Positions 51,350 through 62,388 are shown, counted from the stretch's first letter. The stretch is 64,000 nucleotides of DNA from Alistipes sp. (GCA_017560425.1 JAFZEX010000020.1:27604-91603); one strand, 5' to 3'. Made by a program: numbers and translations. Notes: generated by a model not told the origin, from the sequence alone.

Positions 51350-53134
51350 ATGAGAAGATTTTTAGATTTTTTGTTTTTGTGTGTAATCGTTGTAGTTTCC
51401 TCGTCGTGCAATATCGACGAGGAGATTACAACCTCTATGCCACCTAAGATTATACTTGACAGCGAGACAGGCATCTACACAACTAAAACGGGGCGAGAGA
51501 TAGTCATATCACCCACGTTTGAGTCGGCCGACGATGCCACCTACAGCTGGATAATGAACGGACGATTGCTTGGCACATCGCCCTCGCTTAGTTTTATGCG
51601 AGAGGTTGTTGGCGAGTACTACATCGTGCTAACCGTCAAGACCAATGCGGGCTCAGACAGCGAAGAGATACTCATCGAGGTCTTAGACCTTGAGATTCCG
51701 ACAGTTACCATTGCGGGCAGATCAAATATCACGATTGCTACGGGTAGCGAGGTTGAGCTTGTTGCCACAGTGCGCAAAACAGAGCTTCCCACGTCATTTC
51801 ACTGGAGCGTAAACGGCGAGGAGGTAAGCCAGGAGCTAACCTACACCTTTAAGAGTGATGCCGTAGGAAGTTACACTATCAGCGCCACCGCCTCGAACGA
51901 AGATGGCGAGCACAGCGACAGCGTCATTGTAGAGGTTGTTGCACCCGAGAATATGCCCTTCGTATGGGATTTCGAGCGCAAGGCATACCACACCGTAGTG
52001 GGCAGAAAGCTCCTTTTGAGTGCCTCGACAACAAGCCATCTGGGCGACGATGTAACATACTCATGGAGCGTTAACGAGAGTGGCACAACAGCTGATAGTG
52101 CCAACTTTGTATTCGTGGCTGAGAGTGCTGGCGAGTACCACATCACAGCCTCGGCAAAGACCCAACGTGGAAACAATGAAGTTGCTATTAGTCACGACCT
52201 TACCGTAACGGTTTACGAGGAGGGAGCATTCTATCGCCCAACGAGCAGCACATCGAAGGCTGACTGGAACAAGGTATACGAATATACCCCTGCTCCTGGT
52301 CAGTTTATCAACGAGCTCAAGACGGGTGGTTTCGACGGCACACAGACTACGATGGAGGCAGCCATAGCATACGCCGAGAAGCGCATGTCGGAGGTGGATA
52401 GAGAGGGTAACCCCTATCCAAACTGGGTATCGTTGGGTGGCTTTGGTGGCTACATTGTCGTAGGCTTCGACCACAGCATCGACAACTCGGGCGACTACGA
52501 CCTTGGCATCCTTGGCAACTCGTTTAGTGGCTCATCAGAGCCTGGCATAGTGTGGGTTATGCAAGACGAGAATGGCAACGGCTTGCCCGACGACACATGG
52601 TACGAACTTGCAGGTTCGGAGACAGGCAAGGCATCAACCATTCAGAATTATGAGGTAACATACTACCGTCCAGCAGGTGCTAAGATGAGCGTGCAGTGGG
52701 AGGATAACCTCGGCAACAGAGGCGAGATCGACTACCTCAAGCAGTTCCACCAGCAAGAGTACTACTATCCGCTATGGATCGAGGAGGATAGCTACACACT
52801 TAGGGGCACTTGCCTTGAGCCTCGCAACTACGACGCTTCGGGCAATGGCTCGTATTGGGTAAATGCAGAGTATGACTGGGGTTATGCCGACAACTTTAGC
52901 CCTATCGACCGACTCTCAGGAAGTGGAAATGCTGAGGCTACGACTGAGGCTGAGGCCGAGGCTAATGCCAACCACTTCAAAATCTCGAATGTCATAGATT
53001 TTGAGTGCCAGCAGATTAACCTTGCATTTATCGACTTTGTAAAGGTGCAGGTGGGTGTAAACACCAAGTGTGGCTGGCTTGGCGAGGTATCGACCGAGGT
53101 ATTTGGCTTCTACGACTATAACCTAAAAAAGTAA
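51350..53134 (+). CDS. PKD/Ig-like repeat surface lipoprotein of the B12 operon
   Basis: A 594-aa lipoprotein (signal ending VVSSSC). Three PKD/Ig-like repeats (about 25-300) each contain a [TS]Y[ST]W core: ATYSWIMNGRLLG, TSFHWSVNGEEVS and VTYSWSVNESG. The C-terminal domain (about 330-594) has the conserved phrase GGYIVVGFDHSIDN ... GIVWVMQDENGNGLPDDTWYELAGSE, typical of lipoproteins in Bacteroidota btuB loci. A role in B12 binding or organising the receptor is inferred from context. Gaps to neighbours are 3 and 4 bp, a tight operon. Confidence 0.82.
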   Translation: MRRFLDFLFLCVIVVVSSSCNIDEEITTSMPPKIILDSETGIYTTKTGREIVISPTFESADDATYSWIMNGRLLGTSPSLSFMREVVGEYYIVLTVKTNAGSDSEEILIEVLDLEIPTVTIAGRSNITIATGSEVELVATVRKTELPTSFHWSVNGEEVSQELTYTFKSDAVGSYTISATASNEDGEHSDSVIVEVVAPENMPFVWDFERKAYHTVVGRKLLLSASTTSHLGDDVTYSWSVNESGTTADSANFVFVAESAGEYHITASAKTQRGNNEVAISHDLTVTVYEEGAFYRPTSSTSKADWNKVYEYTPAPGQFINELKTGGFDGTQTTMEAAIAYAEKRMSEVDREGNPYPNWVSLGGFGGYIVVGFDHSIDNSGDYDLGILGNSFSGSSEPGIVWVMQDENGNGLPDDTWYELAGSETGKASTIQNYEVTYYRPAGAKMSVQWEDNLGNRGEIDYLKQFHQQEYYYPLWIEEDSYTLRGTCLEPRNYDASGNGSYWVNAEYDWGYADNFSPIDRLSGSGNAEATTEAEAEANANHFKISNVIDFECQQINLAFIDFVKVQVGVNTKCGWLGEVSTEVFGFYDYNLKK

Positions 53135-53138
53135 TATT

Positions 53139-54203
53139 ATGCGACTTGTTCACTACATACTTCTCTTTGCGTGCCTGCTATTTAGTTCGTGCATGGAGTG
53201 GGAATATGGTCTTGAGGAGGATTTCGACCTATCAGCCTCGGGCGACGGACTCTTTATCTGCAACGAGGGCAACTTCCATTATGGCAATGCAACGCTCTCG
53301 TACTACGACCCTACGACAAAGACGGTGCATAACGAGATATTCTATCGTGCCAACGCCATGAAGCTCGGCGACGTATGCCAGTCTATGATTATTCGTAACG
53401 GCATAGGCTGGGTGGTGGTGAATAACTCGCACGTGGTATTTGCTATCGACATCAACACCTTCAAGGAGGTGGGTCGCATAACAAACCTCACGTCGCCACG
53501 CTATATCCACTTTCTCTCCGACGAAAAGGCATATATCACGCAGATTTGGGATAATCGCATATTCATCGTAAACCCTAAGCGCTACGAGATTACGGGATAT
53601 ATCGACATCCCCAACATGACCAGCGAGTCGGGCTCTACGGAGCAGATGGTGCAGTATGGCGACTATGTCTACGTAAACTGCTGGTCGTATCAAAACCGTA
53701 TCATCAAAATCGACACTAAGACCGACACCGTCGTAGATGAGCTTGTGGTGGGCATTCAGCCTACGTCGCTTGTTATGGACTGCAACAACAAGCTATGGAC
53801 TGTGACCGATGGTGGCTACGAGGGCTCGCCCTATGGTCACGAAGCGCCATCACTCTACCGCATTGATGCCGAGACGTTTACCATTGAGAAGCAGTTTAAG
53901 TTCAAGTTTGGTGACTGTCCCTCAGAGGTACAACTCAATGGCACAAAGGATAAACTATATTGGCTCAACGACGATGTGTGGGAGATGGATGTTACTGCCG
54001 ACAGAGTGCCTGTGCGCCCATTCCTACCCTACAACGGCACATTGTACTACGGACTCACCGTATGTCCTCGCTCGGGCGACGTATATGTTGCCGATGCCAT
54101 AGACTATGTTCAGCAGGGCATGGTATATCGCTACTCGAAGAATCAGGAGCTCTTAGATAGCTTCTACGTGGGTATCATACCAGGAGCATTTTGTTGGAAA
54201 TAA
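53139..54203 (+). CDS. Beta-propeller surface lipoprotein, BtuG-like
   Basis: A 354-aa lipoprotein (lipobox LFSSC) with seven or so YncE/DUF5074-like propeller blades: GDGLFICNEGNFHYGNATLS at the start, then repeats such as VYVNCWSYQNRIIKIDTKTD and LWTVTDGGYEG. BtuG of Bacteroides is a beta-propeller lipoprotein that binds cobalamin with very high affinity and sits on BtuB. Its place directly before the TonB-dependent receptor gene under a cobalamin riboswitch makes it the BtuG candidate here. Function is inferred from fold and position; ligand residues were not checked. Confidence 0.85.
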   Translation: MRLVHYILLFACLLFSSCMEWEYGLEEDFDLSASGDGLFICNEGNFHYGNATLSYYDPTTKTVHNEIFYRANAMKLGDVCQSMIIRNGIGWVVVNNSHVVFAIDINTFKEVGRITNLTSPRYIHFLSDEKAYITQIWDNRIFIVNPKRYEITGYIDIPNMTSESGSTEQMVQYGDYVYVNCWSYQNRIIKIDTKTDTVVDELVVGIQPTSLVMDCNNKLWTVTDGGYEGSPYGHEAPSLYRIDAETFTIEKQFKFKFGDCPSEVQLNGTKDKLYWLNDDVWEMDVTADRVPVRPFLPYNGTLYYGLTVCPRSGDVYVADAIDYVQQGMVYRYSKNQELLDSFYVGIIPGAFCWK

Positions 54204-54214
54204 ACGCAGATGTA

Positions 54215-56266
54215 ATGAAGAAGCTACTACTCATATTATACGTTGCCATATCTCCGTTTATGGCATGGGCCCAGGAGGAGGACACCAAAGATTGGGCTAC
54301 AAAGGGAATCCATATCCGTGGCATATCGGTATATGGCAACCGCCCAATGAAGGAGATAGGCACGCAGCAGACTAAGTTCGACACCGTTATTCTCAAGGAG
54401 AATATCGCCCTCTCGATGGCTGATGTCCTCACGTTCAACTCGGCGATATTTGTCAAAAATTATGGTCGTGCAACACTCTCTACGGTAGCCTTTCGTGGCA
54501 CCTCGCCTTCGCACACGCAGGTGTCGTGGAACGGCATGAAGATAAATAGCCCGATGCTCGGCATGACCGACTTCTCGATGATTCCCTCGTACTTTATCGA
54601 CGATGCCTCACTACTACATGGCACATCATCGGTAAACGAGACGGGTGGCGGTCTTGGTGGCGCAGTAAGGCTATCGACAAAGCCCGCCAACAGCCGTGGC
54701 TTCGGCTTGCAATACGTTCAGGGCATAGGCTCATTCAAGACCTTCGACGAGTTTTTGCGTCTTACCTATGGTAACGACCATTGGCAGGTATCTACACGTG
54801 CCGTCTACTCGTCGTCGCCCAACGACTACAAATATCGCAACCACGACAAAAAGGTGAACGTCTACGATGAGGATATGAACATCATAGACCAATACTACCC
54901 CATCGAGCGCAACCGCAGTGGTGCGTACAAGGATTTCCACATCTTGCAAGAGGTGTACTACAACACGGGGCGTGGCGACCGCCTGGGACTCAATGCCTGG
55001 TATATAAACTCTAATCGTGAGCTGGCAATGCTCACCGTCGATCACGGCAACGACACCGACTTTGAGAATAGACAACGTGAGGAGACCTTCCGCAGCGTGC
55101 TCTCGTGGGATCATCTGCGTGACGAGTGGAAGATGGGCATTAAGGGTGGATATATCCACACATGGATGGCATACGACTACAAGCGTGACTTGGGCAATGG
55201 CATCATGGCACACATGACCCGCTCACGCTCACGCATAAACACCTTCTATGCTCAGGCAGATGGCGAGTACTACCTCGGCAAAAAGTGGCTGTTCACAGCC
55301 AACATATCGCTACACCAGCATATCGTCGTGAGCGAGGATAAGAACATCATTCGCCAAGATGGCAACAAGGCTATCGTGGGCTACCGCAAGGGCCGTCCCG
55401 AGCTATCGGGCTCGCTATCAGCAAAGTGGCGACCCATAGAGCGCTTTGGTGTGTCGATGGTAGTTCGTGAGGAGATGTTTGGCAGAGAGTGGACACCGAT
55501 AATCCCTGCTCTGTTCCTCGATGGAGTAATCTCGAAAAAGGGCAACGTGGTAGCCAAAGCCTCGCTTTCACGCAACTTCCGCTTCCCCACGCTCAACGAC
55601 CTCTACTTCCTACCTGGCGGTAACCCCGACCTACGAAAGGAGAACGGCTGGACCTACGATGCGGGAGTGTCGTTTGCCATAGGCAAGGAGGGCATTTACT
55701 CGCTCACGGGCTCGGCAAGCTGGTTCGAGTCGTTCATCAAGGATTGGATCATCTGGCTACCTACGCCCAAGGGCTTCTTCTCGCCCGACAACATCAAAGA
55801 TGTTCATGCCTATGGCGTAGAGCTCAAGGGCAACCTCGACGTAGCCATTGCAAAGGAGTGGCAGCTTGGAGTAAATGGCACATTCTCGTGGACACCATCT
55901 ATAAACGTTGGCGAGCCACGCACGCCTGCCGACAAGTCGGTAGGCAAGCAGCTGCCCTACACCCCCGAGCTATCATCGTCAGTTACGGGTCGCCTCTCGT
56001 GGCGTCGTTGGACATTCCTCTACAAGTGGTGCTACTACTCGGAGCGCTACACCATGTCGTCGAACGACATATCGCTCACGGGCAAGCTACCGCCATACTT
56101 CATGTCGAACATCTCGCTCGAGAAGGTGCTATCGTTCAAGTGGGCAGACCTCTCGCTAAAGGGCACCATAAACAACCTCTTTAACGAGGAGTATCTATCG
56201 GTTTTGTCACGCCCAATGCCAGGCATCAACTTCGAGATATTTGTGGGCATAACACCTAAATGGTAG
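54215..56266 (+). CDS. btuB: TonB-dependent outer-membrane cobalamin receptor BtuB
   Basis: The ATG at 54215 (683 aa) gives a signal peptide (MKKLLLILYVAISPFMAWAQ); an upstream TTG in frame is rejected. A plug domain (about 55-165; LSMADVLTFNSAIFVKNYGR, TVAFRGTSPSHTQVSWNGM, GTSSVNETGGGLGGAV) precedes a 22-strand-type barrel ending in an aromatic residue (ISFEIFVGITPKW-like end). It imports corrinoids with TonB energy. There is no N-terminal carboxypeptidase-like domain, so it is not a SusC type. It is the last gene of the riboswitch operon. Cobalamin specificity comes from context. Confidence 0.9.
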   Translation: MKKLLLILYVAISPFMAWAQEEDTKDWATKGIHIRGISVYGNRPMKEIGTQQTKFDTVILKENIALSMADVLTFNSAIFVKNYGRATLSTVAFRGTSPSHTQVSWNGMKINSPMLGMTDFSMIPSYFIDDASLLHGTSSVNETGGGLGGAVRLSTKPANSRGFGLQYVQGIGSFKTFDEFLRLTYGNDHWQVSTRAVYSSSPNDYKYRNHDKKVNVYDEDMNIIDQYYPIERNRSGAYKDFHILQEVYYNTGRGDRLGLNAWYINSNRELAMLTVDHGNDTDFENRQREETFRSVLSWDHLRDEWKMGIKGGYIHTWMAYDYKRDLGNGIMAHMTRSRSRINTFYAQADGEYYLGKKWLFTANISLHQHIVVSEDKNIIRQDGNKAIVGYRKGRPELSGSLSAKWRPIERFGVSMVVREEMFGREWTPIIPALFLDGVISKKGNVVAKASLSRNFRFPTLNDLYFLPGGNPDLRKENGWTYDAGVSFAIGKEGIYSLTGSASWFESFIKDWIIWLPTPKGFFSPDNIKDVHAYGVELKGNLDVAIAKEWQLGVNGTFSWTPSINVGEPRTPADKSVGKQLPYTPELSSSVTGRLSWRRWTFLYKWCYYSERYTMSSNDISLTGKLPPYFMSNISLEKVLSFKWADLSLKGTINNLFNEEYLSVLSRPMPGINFEIFVGITPKW

Positions 56267-56303
56267 TTTTCTAAAGAAAAATCGTATAAAAGAGCATATA
56301 GCT

Positions 56304-56335
56304 ATTGCTACTCTAAATATTTTTTTGTAATTTTG
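56304..56335 (+). promoter_or_regulatory. Bacteroidota-type promoter of guaB
   Basis: TTG-type -33 (56304-56307) and TAATTTTG (56328-56335), 20-bp spacing, 31 bp before the ATG. Confidence 0.7.
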
Positions 56336-56366
56336 TGCGCAACATAAAATTATAAACCTGATTGCT

Positions 56367-57842
56367 ATGTCTTTTATCGATGAAAGGGTCTCGACAACAG
56401 GTCTCACATTCGATGATGTGTTGCTCGTGCCTGCCTATTCTGAGGTACTTCCTCGTGAGGTTTCGACCGTAGGTCGCTTCTCTCGCAATATTCAGCTTAA
56501 CATTCCTATTGTGTCTGCCGCTATGGACACCGTTACTGAGGCGCCTTTGGCTATTGCCTTGGCTCGTGAGGGTGGTATCGGCGTGGTACACAAGAACATG
56601 TCTATCGCAGCTCAGGCTGCTCACGTGCGCCGTGTAAAGCGTGCTGAGAGCGGCATGATCTACGACCCTGTGACCATCAAGAAGGATAACACCGTGGGCG
56701 ATGCTCTTCAGCTTATGCAGGAGAACAAGATCGGTGGTATTCCTGTTGTTGATGACGAGGGCATGCTCATCGGTATTGTTACCAACCGTGACCTTCGCTT
56801 CCAGAGCGACATGAACCGCCTTATCGACGAGGTGATGACACGTGAGAACATCGTAACAACTCACGAGACTGACCTTAAGTCGGCTGCCGAGGTGTTGTTG
56901 GCAAACAAGATCGAGAAGTTGCCTGTGGTTGATAACAACGGCAAGCTTGTTGGTCTTATCACCTATCGTGACATCACCAAGCTCAAGGACAACCCTAACG
57001 CTTGTAAGGACTCAAAGGGCCGCTTGCGTGTAGCTGCTGGTATCGGCATCACACCTGATGCTATGGAGCGTGTTGCTGCGCTTGTTGCCGAGGAGGTTGA
57101 TGCTGTTGTTTTGGACTCAGCACACGGCCACACTAAGGGCGTTGTTGATCTTCTTCGCAAGATTAAGGCTACATATCCTCACCTCGACGTTGTTTGTGGT
57201 AACATCGCAACGGCTGAGGCAGCAAAATATCTTATCGAGAATGGTGCCGACGGTATCAAGGTAGGTATCGGCCCAGGCTCAATCTGTACTACACGTATCA
57301 TCGCAGGTGTTGGCGTGCCACAGCTCTCGGCTATCTACGACGCTTCGACCGAGGCTAAGAAGGCTGGTGTGCCTATCATCGCTGATGGTGGCTTGCGCTA
57401 CTCTGGCGACATCGTCAAGGCGTTGGCTGCTGGCGGCAACTGCGTGATGGTTGGCTCAATGTTTGCAGGCACTGAGGAGTCACCAGGCGAGACTATCATC
57501 TACAACGGCCGTAAGTTCAAGGCTTACCGTGGCATGGGCTCTATCGACGCTATGAAGGCTGGCTCGGCAGACCGCTACTTCCAGAAGGGCAACGAGATCA
57601 ACGTTATGAAGCTTGTGCCAGAGGGTATCGTTGGTCGTGTGCCATTCAAGGGCAAGCTCGCCGAGACAGTATATCAGCTCGTAGGCGGTATCCGTGCGGG
57701 TATGGGCTACTGCGGTGCTAAGGATATCGACACATTGCAGAATGCTCGCTTCGTGCGCATCACATCGAGTGGCGTAACAGAGAACCACCCACACGATATT
57801 ACAATTACTAGCGAGACACCTAACTATTCACGTGGAGAGTAG
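56367..57842 (+). CDS. guaB: Inosine-5'-monophosphate dehydrogenase
   Basis: A 491-aa enzyme that oxidises IMP to XMP with NAD, the committed step to GMP. The catalytic loop [20 protein letters not shown] contains the active Cys. Two CBS domains lie at about 95-205 ([29 protein letters not shown]). The flap region [17 protein letters not shown] is intact. It is followed by a type B palindromic repeat beginning at its stop codon, then guaA, which carries out the next step. Confidence 0.96.
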   Translation: MSFIDERVSTTGLTFDDVLLVPAYSEVLPREVSTVGRFSRNIQLNIPIVSAAMDTVTEAPLAIALAREGGIGVVHKNMSIAAQAAHVRRVKRAESGMIYDPVTIKKDNTVGDALQLMQENKIGGIPVVDDEGMLIGIVTNRDLRFQSDMNRLIDEVMTRENIVTTHETDLKSAAEVLLANKIEKLPVVDNNGKLVGLITYRDITKLKDNPNACKDSKGRLRVAAGIGITPDAMERVAALVAEEVDAVVLDSAHGHTKGVVDLLRKIKATYPHLDVVCGNIATAEAAKYLIENGADGIKVGIGPGSICTTRIIAGVGVPQLSAIYDASTEAKKAGVPIIADGGLRYSGDIVKALAAGGNCVMVGSMFAGTEESPGETIIYNGRKFKAYRGMGSIDAMKAGSADRYFQKGNEINVMKLVPEGIVGRVPFKGKLAETVYQLVGGIRAGMGYCGAKDIDTLQNARFVRITSSGVTENHPHDITITSETPNYSRGE

Positions 57843-57967
57843 TTTGTTGTGATAATGGTTCATCTACTGCCGCTAACAAATTATTATAGCAATGGGCAGT
57901 ACCCAAAGTACAGCCCATCGCTCTAAAATTTGCCGAGCGTCGTATATCAACCATTCTAACAACAAAC
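57843..57967. repeat. Palindromic repeat, type B (copy 5), abutting the guaB stop codon
   Basis: Starts TTTGTTGTGATAATGG immediately after TAG and ends CCATTCTAACAACAAAC (terminal inverted repeats). Core GGGCAGTAC-CCAAA-GTACAGCCC. In reverse complement it matches copy 2 (CGCTCGGC, GTTAGCGGCAGTAGATG). Length 125 bp. It could form the guaB terminator or guaA leader. Confidence 0.85.
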
Positions 57968-58011
57968 GGGTTCGCTAATATTTCTGAGCAGAAAAATTTA
58001 AGTAACCATAT

Positions 58012-59538
58012 ATGGAGAAAATTCTTATTATAGATTTTGGCTCGCAGTACACGCAGCTCATCGCACGACGCATTCGTGAGATGCAGGTATATTGCGAGAT
58101 TCACCCCTTCAACAACCCTCCCGCACTCGACGAGAAGGTACGAGGTGTGATTCTCTCGGGCTCGCCACGCTCAGTGCGTGAGGAGGGAGCACCACGCTTC
58201 AACCTCGACGCAATCAAGGGCAAGCTACCATTGCTCGGCGTGTGCTACGGAGCTCAGTATCTTGCTCACTTCTTTGGTGGCAAGGTCGAGGCATCGCCAA
58301 GCCGAGAGTATGGCCGTGCACGCATGCAGGTTGTTAAGGCAGAGGACGAACTAATGAAGGGCCTCTCGAAGGAGTCACAGGTGTGGATGTCGCACGGCGA
58401 TACTATCACCACAATTCCTGAGGGCTACGAGATTATCGCGTCTACCGAAGATGTAGCTTGCGCCGCTTATCGCATCTCGGGCGAGCAGACATGGGGTATT
58501 CAGTTCCACCCTGAGGTATACCACTCAGAGGAGGGCTTCACAATGATCGAGAACTTCGTGAAGGGCATCTGCGGCTGCGCAGGTAGCTGGACTCCAGCAG
58601 GATTTGTTGAGAGCACCGTGAAGGAGCTTCGCGAGAAGCTTGGCGACGACAAGGTTGTCCTTGGTCTTTCGGGCGGTGTTGACTCATCTGTTGCTGCGCT
58701 TCTTCTTCACAAGGCTATCGGCAAGAACCTATACTGTATCTTCGTTGATTCAGGTCTTTTGCGTAAGAACGAGTTTGAGGAGGTTATCGAGTCATACCGT
58801 GGCATGGGCCTCAACGTGAAGGGCGTTGATGCTTCGGAGAAGTTCTTGGGCGACTTGGCAGGTGTCACCGACCCTGAGACTAAGCGTAAGATTATCGGCC
58901 GTGACTTCGTCGAGGTGTTCGAGGCTGAGGCAAAGCAGCTCCAGGGCGTTAAGTGGCTCGGTCAGGGTACTATTTATCCCGATGTTGTTGAGTCGGCACA
59001 GGTTAATGGCACAGCCGTAGTCATCAAGTCGCACCACAACGTGGGCGGTCTTCCTGAGAAGATGGGCTTGAAGGTTGTTGAGCCTTTGCGCCTCTTGTTC
59101 AAGGACGAGGTTCGCCGTGTAGGTCGCTCTATGGGCATGCCTGAGCACCTTATCGGTCGTCACCCATTCCCAGGTCCAGGTCTCGCTATTCGTATCCTTG
59201 GCGAGATTACACGTGAGAAGGTAGAGATTTTGCAGAACGTAGATAAGATCTATCTCGACATCTTGCGTGAGACAGGCTGGTACGACAAGATTTGGCAGGC
59301 AGGCGCTATCTTGTTGCCCGTGCAGTCAGTGGGCGTTATGGGCGACGAGCGCACATACGAGCGTTGCGTGGCATTGCGTGCCGTGCAGTCTACCGACGGT
59401 ATGACTGCCGACTGGGTACACATCCCATACGAGATATTGGCTCGCCTATCAAACGAGATTATTAATAAGGTGCGTGGCGTAAACCGCGTAGTCTACGATA
59501 TTTCGTCAAAGCCACCAGCAACAATCGAGTGGGAGTAA
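58012..59538 (+). CDS. guaA: GMP synthase (glutamine-hydrolysing)
   Basis: A 508-aa bifunctional enzyme. The class I glutamine amidotransferase domain (1-190) has [16 protein letters not shown] with the nucleophile Cys and [13 protein letters not shown] with the His-Glu pair. The ATP-pyrophosphatase domain has the P-loop [18 protein letters not shown], and the C-terminal dimerisation domain ends KPPATIEWE. It aminates XMP to GMP using glutamine and ATP. It follows guaB, the preceding step in the pathway, separated by the palindromic element; no promoter was recognised between them. Confidence 0.97.
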   Translation: MEKILIIDFGSQYTQLIARRIREMQVYCEIHPFNNPPALDEKVRGVILSGSPRSVREEGAPRFNLDAIKGKLPLLGVCYGAQYLAHFFGGKVEASPSREYGRARMQVVKAEDELMKGLSKESQVWMSHGDTITTIPEGYEIIASTEDVACAAYRISGEQTWGIQFHPEVYHSEEGFTMIENFVKGICGCAGSWTPAGFVESTVKELREKLGDDKVVLGLSGGVDSSVAALLLHKAIGKNLYCIFVDSGLLRKNEFEEVIESYRGMGLNVKGVDASEKFLGDLAGVTDPETKRKIIGRDFVEVFEAEAKQLQGVKWLGQGTIYPDVVESAQVNGTAVVIKSHHNVGGLPEKMGLKVVEPLRLLFKDEVRRVGRSMGMPEHLIGRHPFPGPGLAIRILGEITREKVEILQNVDKIYLDILRETGWYDKIWQAGAILLPVQSVGVMGDERTYERCVALRAVQSTDGMTADWVHIPYEILARLSNEIINKVRGVNRVVYDISSKPPATIEWE

Positions 59539-59580
59539 CGATTTTCGATTTATATAGGGCATCTTTGCTCTGTCCCTAAA

Positions 59581-59645
59581 AGTAAGAGACTCTGGGCTGT
59601 ACGCTTTGTACTATCCCCGAGTCTCTTCTTTTGTGATAGAACAAA
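59581..59645. repeat. Partial palindromic repeat, type B-like (copy 6)
   Basis: AGAGACTCTGGGCTGTAC-GCTTT-GTACTATCCCCGAGTCTCT (split around the loop) carries the same core as copies 1, 2 and 5. It is followed by TTTTGTGATAGAACAAATC, a degraded form of the TTTGTTGTGATAAGG end. It lies 42 bp after guaA and may act as its terminator. Confidence 0.65.
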
Positions 59646-60285
59646 TCTGCTCCTCTAAAATCAAAAATTCATCTCGCAAATCATCTCATCGTCGGGATTT
59701 TTGCCGAGCGAAAGTATCTGCAGCCTTCTAAGACGAAATCCCCTCGTGCTAATCACCTTGATTTCATGTCGAGGCCAAGCCTAACCCATTCTGACATCAA
59801 ACGTACCCACTCGCTACCCACCGAAGTTTTTTTTATGTTAGTGCTACCGCTACACCACTCTGACGCTAAACAGGTCCTAACCAAATAATTTTCTGCATAG
59901 GATTCTTGCTTTTTACACTATATATTCTTGCAATGTCCCGCAAGAGTGTTGTTCGTTTAAGAAAATATTTTTAATTTTGTAGTGCTATTGGATAAATAGC
60001 AGACATATTGAAAGTGTTTTCGATGTCCTAAAATGGGAATGTGGAAGTTTTCAAGACAGTAGGATGACGAACAGCACTCATTTCTTGTATAGCTATGTGG
60101 CTATGCACCCTCTGTGCATGTACCCATACTATCCAAGTGTGGGGCATTGTATTCGTTTATTACTGTCAGGTCTTTCCACAACCTCCATTTTGATAGACGA
60201 AATCAACTCCACACTTTTCTTTTTATTTATACCCACCATAGAGGAGTTGTATGGTAATAAAGTTTGAAACAATTTTAACTATTAA
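59646..60285. other. Gene-free AT-rich interval before the accessory region
   Basis: No convincing gene. A 67-codon frame (60064-60267) has no conserved features and is set aside. The only regulatory signal seen is the promoter at 59949-59979, which would give a 5' UTR of about 300 nt for the WG-repeat gene. Confidence 0.6.
59949..59979 (+). promoter_or_regulatory. Bacteroidota-type promoter
   Basis: TTG (59949-59951), 20 bp, TAATTTTG (59972-59979). The nearest gene downstream on this strand starts at 60286. Confidence 0.6.
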
Positions 60286-62388
60286 ATGATTGTGAATATG
60301 AGATTAAAAATTTTATTAAAGCCATTGTTATTATTGGTATTTTTTCATTCTGTAATAAGCTTGATCTGCACTGCTAATGCTCAAGAATATAATCTCTATA
60401 ACAATAATAATAGTAAAGATAGTCTAATCATTTTCAGCGAAAAGGATAAGTATGGATACAAAACAAAGAATGGAGATGTAGTAATAAAGGCTAAATACCA
60501 AGAGGTTGGCCCATTTATTAATGGATTGAATTGTGCCATCATTAAGAAAGGGGAAAAGTATGGAATCATAAATGCTGCAAACAAATTTATTGTTAAGCCA
60601 CAATATCAAGAATTAACATACATTCATAAAAATCATTTTTTAATAAAGAAAGATGGGAAATATGGTGTAATTGATTTATTTAATAACATAATAATAGCCC
60701 CTTATTGTAGTGAGATTGTAGCTGATTCTAAATTTTATGTATGCCAAAAGTATGGTAACTGGCATATAATAAATCATGAGGGCAAAACGTTGTTGAGAAC
60801 TTGTTACCACATAAAGTATGTTGGAGCATTATTTGCAGTATTGGAGGATGAAGATTCTAATAAGCAGTGGTTTCAATATTTCTCACAAAAGCAGCGAGAT
60901 GTGTTTGACCTCCCTAACGATTTTTATCGCCCCCTCTATGATGATGTCACTAAATTAAGTAATAATACATATTTAATGTCTGCGAATAATGAGCATTATT
61001 TTGCAGAAAGATATGGTACAATAATAGAAGCTGCACAGAAATTTTATATCGATGTAGAAAAATGGGAACGTGAAGAATGGCAGTATGCACCTTATCGTAA
61101 TAGAATTGGAGGTTGCTATATTCGTCATACTGGATTCGGGATTGAAGAATTGTCATTAGACAGTTTCTTAGATAAATTTGGCAATCCATGGGAAGAAGTA
61201 TTCTCTACACAATACGTAGATAAATATTCTGAAAATGAAAATTGTTATATTTCCAATTACCTAGGGTTGTCCCCGCTTTATTCTCCGACTTTTCCCATGG
61301 TGGATGATACATTTACTGAAAACAATGGAGGAGATTCATATATTCATTACCTGTTTCGTAGCATAGATTTAGGTAAATTTTCATTCAGAGGCCTAGAACA
61401 TATTACAGAGAAAAAAAATTATTTATACGTTATCAAAAGTGACACTAGAACTATATGTAAAAAGATAGCTTATAGCGAGTTTGCGACATTTGCTGATCTT
61501 TCCGATGCAGGTATTAAAATATATGGTATCGCAACTCTATCAAATGGCGATGTCTTATTAACAGCAGAAGCTAATATTGCAACAGGCTATGACACATATA
61601 TGAGAGACCCTGTATATATCAACATACAAGGCCAACTTGTAGCTATTGATAATGGTGGGACATATAGATACTACAATAGAGATAATGTTACAGTCATATT
61701 CATTTTAGATGGAAAGACATTTGATTTGAAGCATAGCAGAATTATGCCTCATGAATACGATAATATTTATGTTTCTGAATATAATGGCTTCTTTGCTTAT
61801 AAAAGTGATTATTACGGGAATTTCACTATTACTACTGAAAACCCAATATTAAAGTTTACGAATAGCTGTAGAGAAGATTGGTCGTTTGCTCCAAGTGAAG
61901 GTGAGGGAATAAACTGTATGGTCGAAAACAGTGAATACATATATATGGGAGGATATACCAAGAATAAAGGTTATGTTGGTTACAAGAATCCATATATTTG
62001 TAAATTAGATTTAAAGACTGGAACAATAATAAAGAACCATTCATATAAACTCAAAGACGGATCAATAACTTTATTTGAGGGTGATTGTGCCTTTACAAAC
62101 CTGTTTGAAACCCGGACTTATGGTAGGTGGCACTCATCCCAGTACTCATTCTCTCTCCTTGATAGTTTTGAGGAAGGAGATATTGAAATCATAAATGTAA
62201 CTTTCAATGAAGCTACTTATACAGGATTAGTTTATGATTCAGAGTATTGGCTCATACCACCAGTTTTACCCGGTCAAGATATAAAGACTTATGGAGAATG
62301 GACTATATATCCACCAACGATAAAATATGATAAAAGTTCAAAAAAAATTGTACAAGGACGTTCTAAAACAACCAAAAATAATGAATAA
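60286..62388 (+). CDS. Secreted WG-repeat protein of unknown function
   Basis: A 700-aa protein; a second ATG four codons downstream (60298) is equally possible. It has a signal peptide ending near CTANAQ. WG (KWG)-type repeats occupy about 50-165: KYGYKTKNGDVVIKAKYQEV, KYGIINAANKFIVKPQYQEL and KYGVIDLFNNIIIAPYCSEI. The remaining two thirds has no recognised domain (GIATLSNGDVLLTAEAN; ENPILKFTNSCREDWSF). WG repeats are found in bacterial surface and secreted proteins, sometimes near polymorphic toxins. Base composition is much AT-richer than the genes before 59.5 kb, which suggests horizontal acquisition. Confidence 0.75.
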   Translation: MIVNMRLKILLKPLLLLVFFHSVISLICTANAQEYNLYNNNNSKDSLIIFSEKDKYGYKTKNGDVVIKAKYQEVGPFINGLNCAIIKKGEKYGIINAANKFIVKPQYQELTYIHKNHFLIKKDGKYGVIDLFNNIIIAPYCSEIVADSKFYVCQKYGNWHIINHEGKTLLRTCYHIKYVGALFAVLEDEDSNKQWFQYFSQKQRDVFDLPNDFYRPLYDDVTKLSNNTYLMSANNEHYFAERYGTIIEAAQKFYIDVEKWEREEWQYAPYRNRIGGCYIRHTGFGIEELSLDSFLDKFGNPWEEVFSTQYVDKYSENENCYISNYLGLSPLYSPTFPMVDDTFTENNGGDSYIHYLFRSIDLGKFSFRGLEHITEKKNYLYVIKSDTRTICKKIAYSEFATFADLSDAGIKIYGIATLSNGDVLLTAEANIATGYDTYMRDPVYINIQGQLVAIDNGGTYRYYNRDNVTVIFILDGKTFDLKHSRIMPHEYDNIYVSEYNGFFAYKSDYYGNFTITTENPILKFTNSCREDWSFAPSEGEGINCMVENSEYIYMGGYTKNKGYVGYKNPYICKLDLKTGTIIKNHSYKLKDGSITLFEGDCAFTNLFETRTYGRWHSSQYSFSLLDSFEEGDIEIINVTFNEATYTGLVYDSEYWLIPPVLPGQDIKTYGEWTIYPPTIKYDKSSKKIVQGRSKTTKNNE

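Noticed and set aside
60064-60267. A 67-codon frame before the WG-repeat gene
   Set aside because: Short, no conserved features, no ribosome-binding signal, and it falls within the expected long leader of the next gene.
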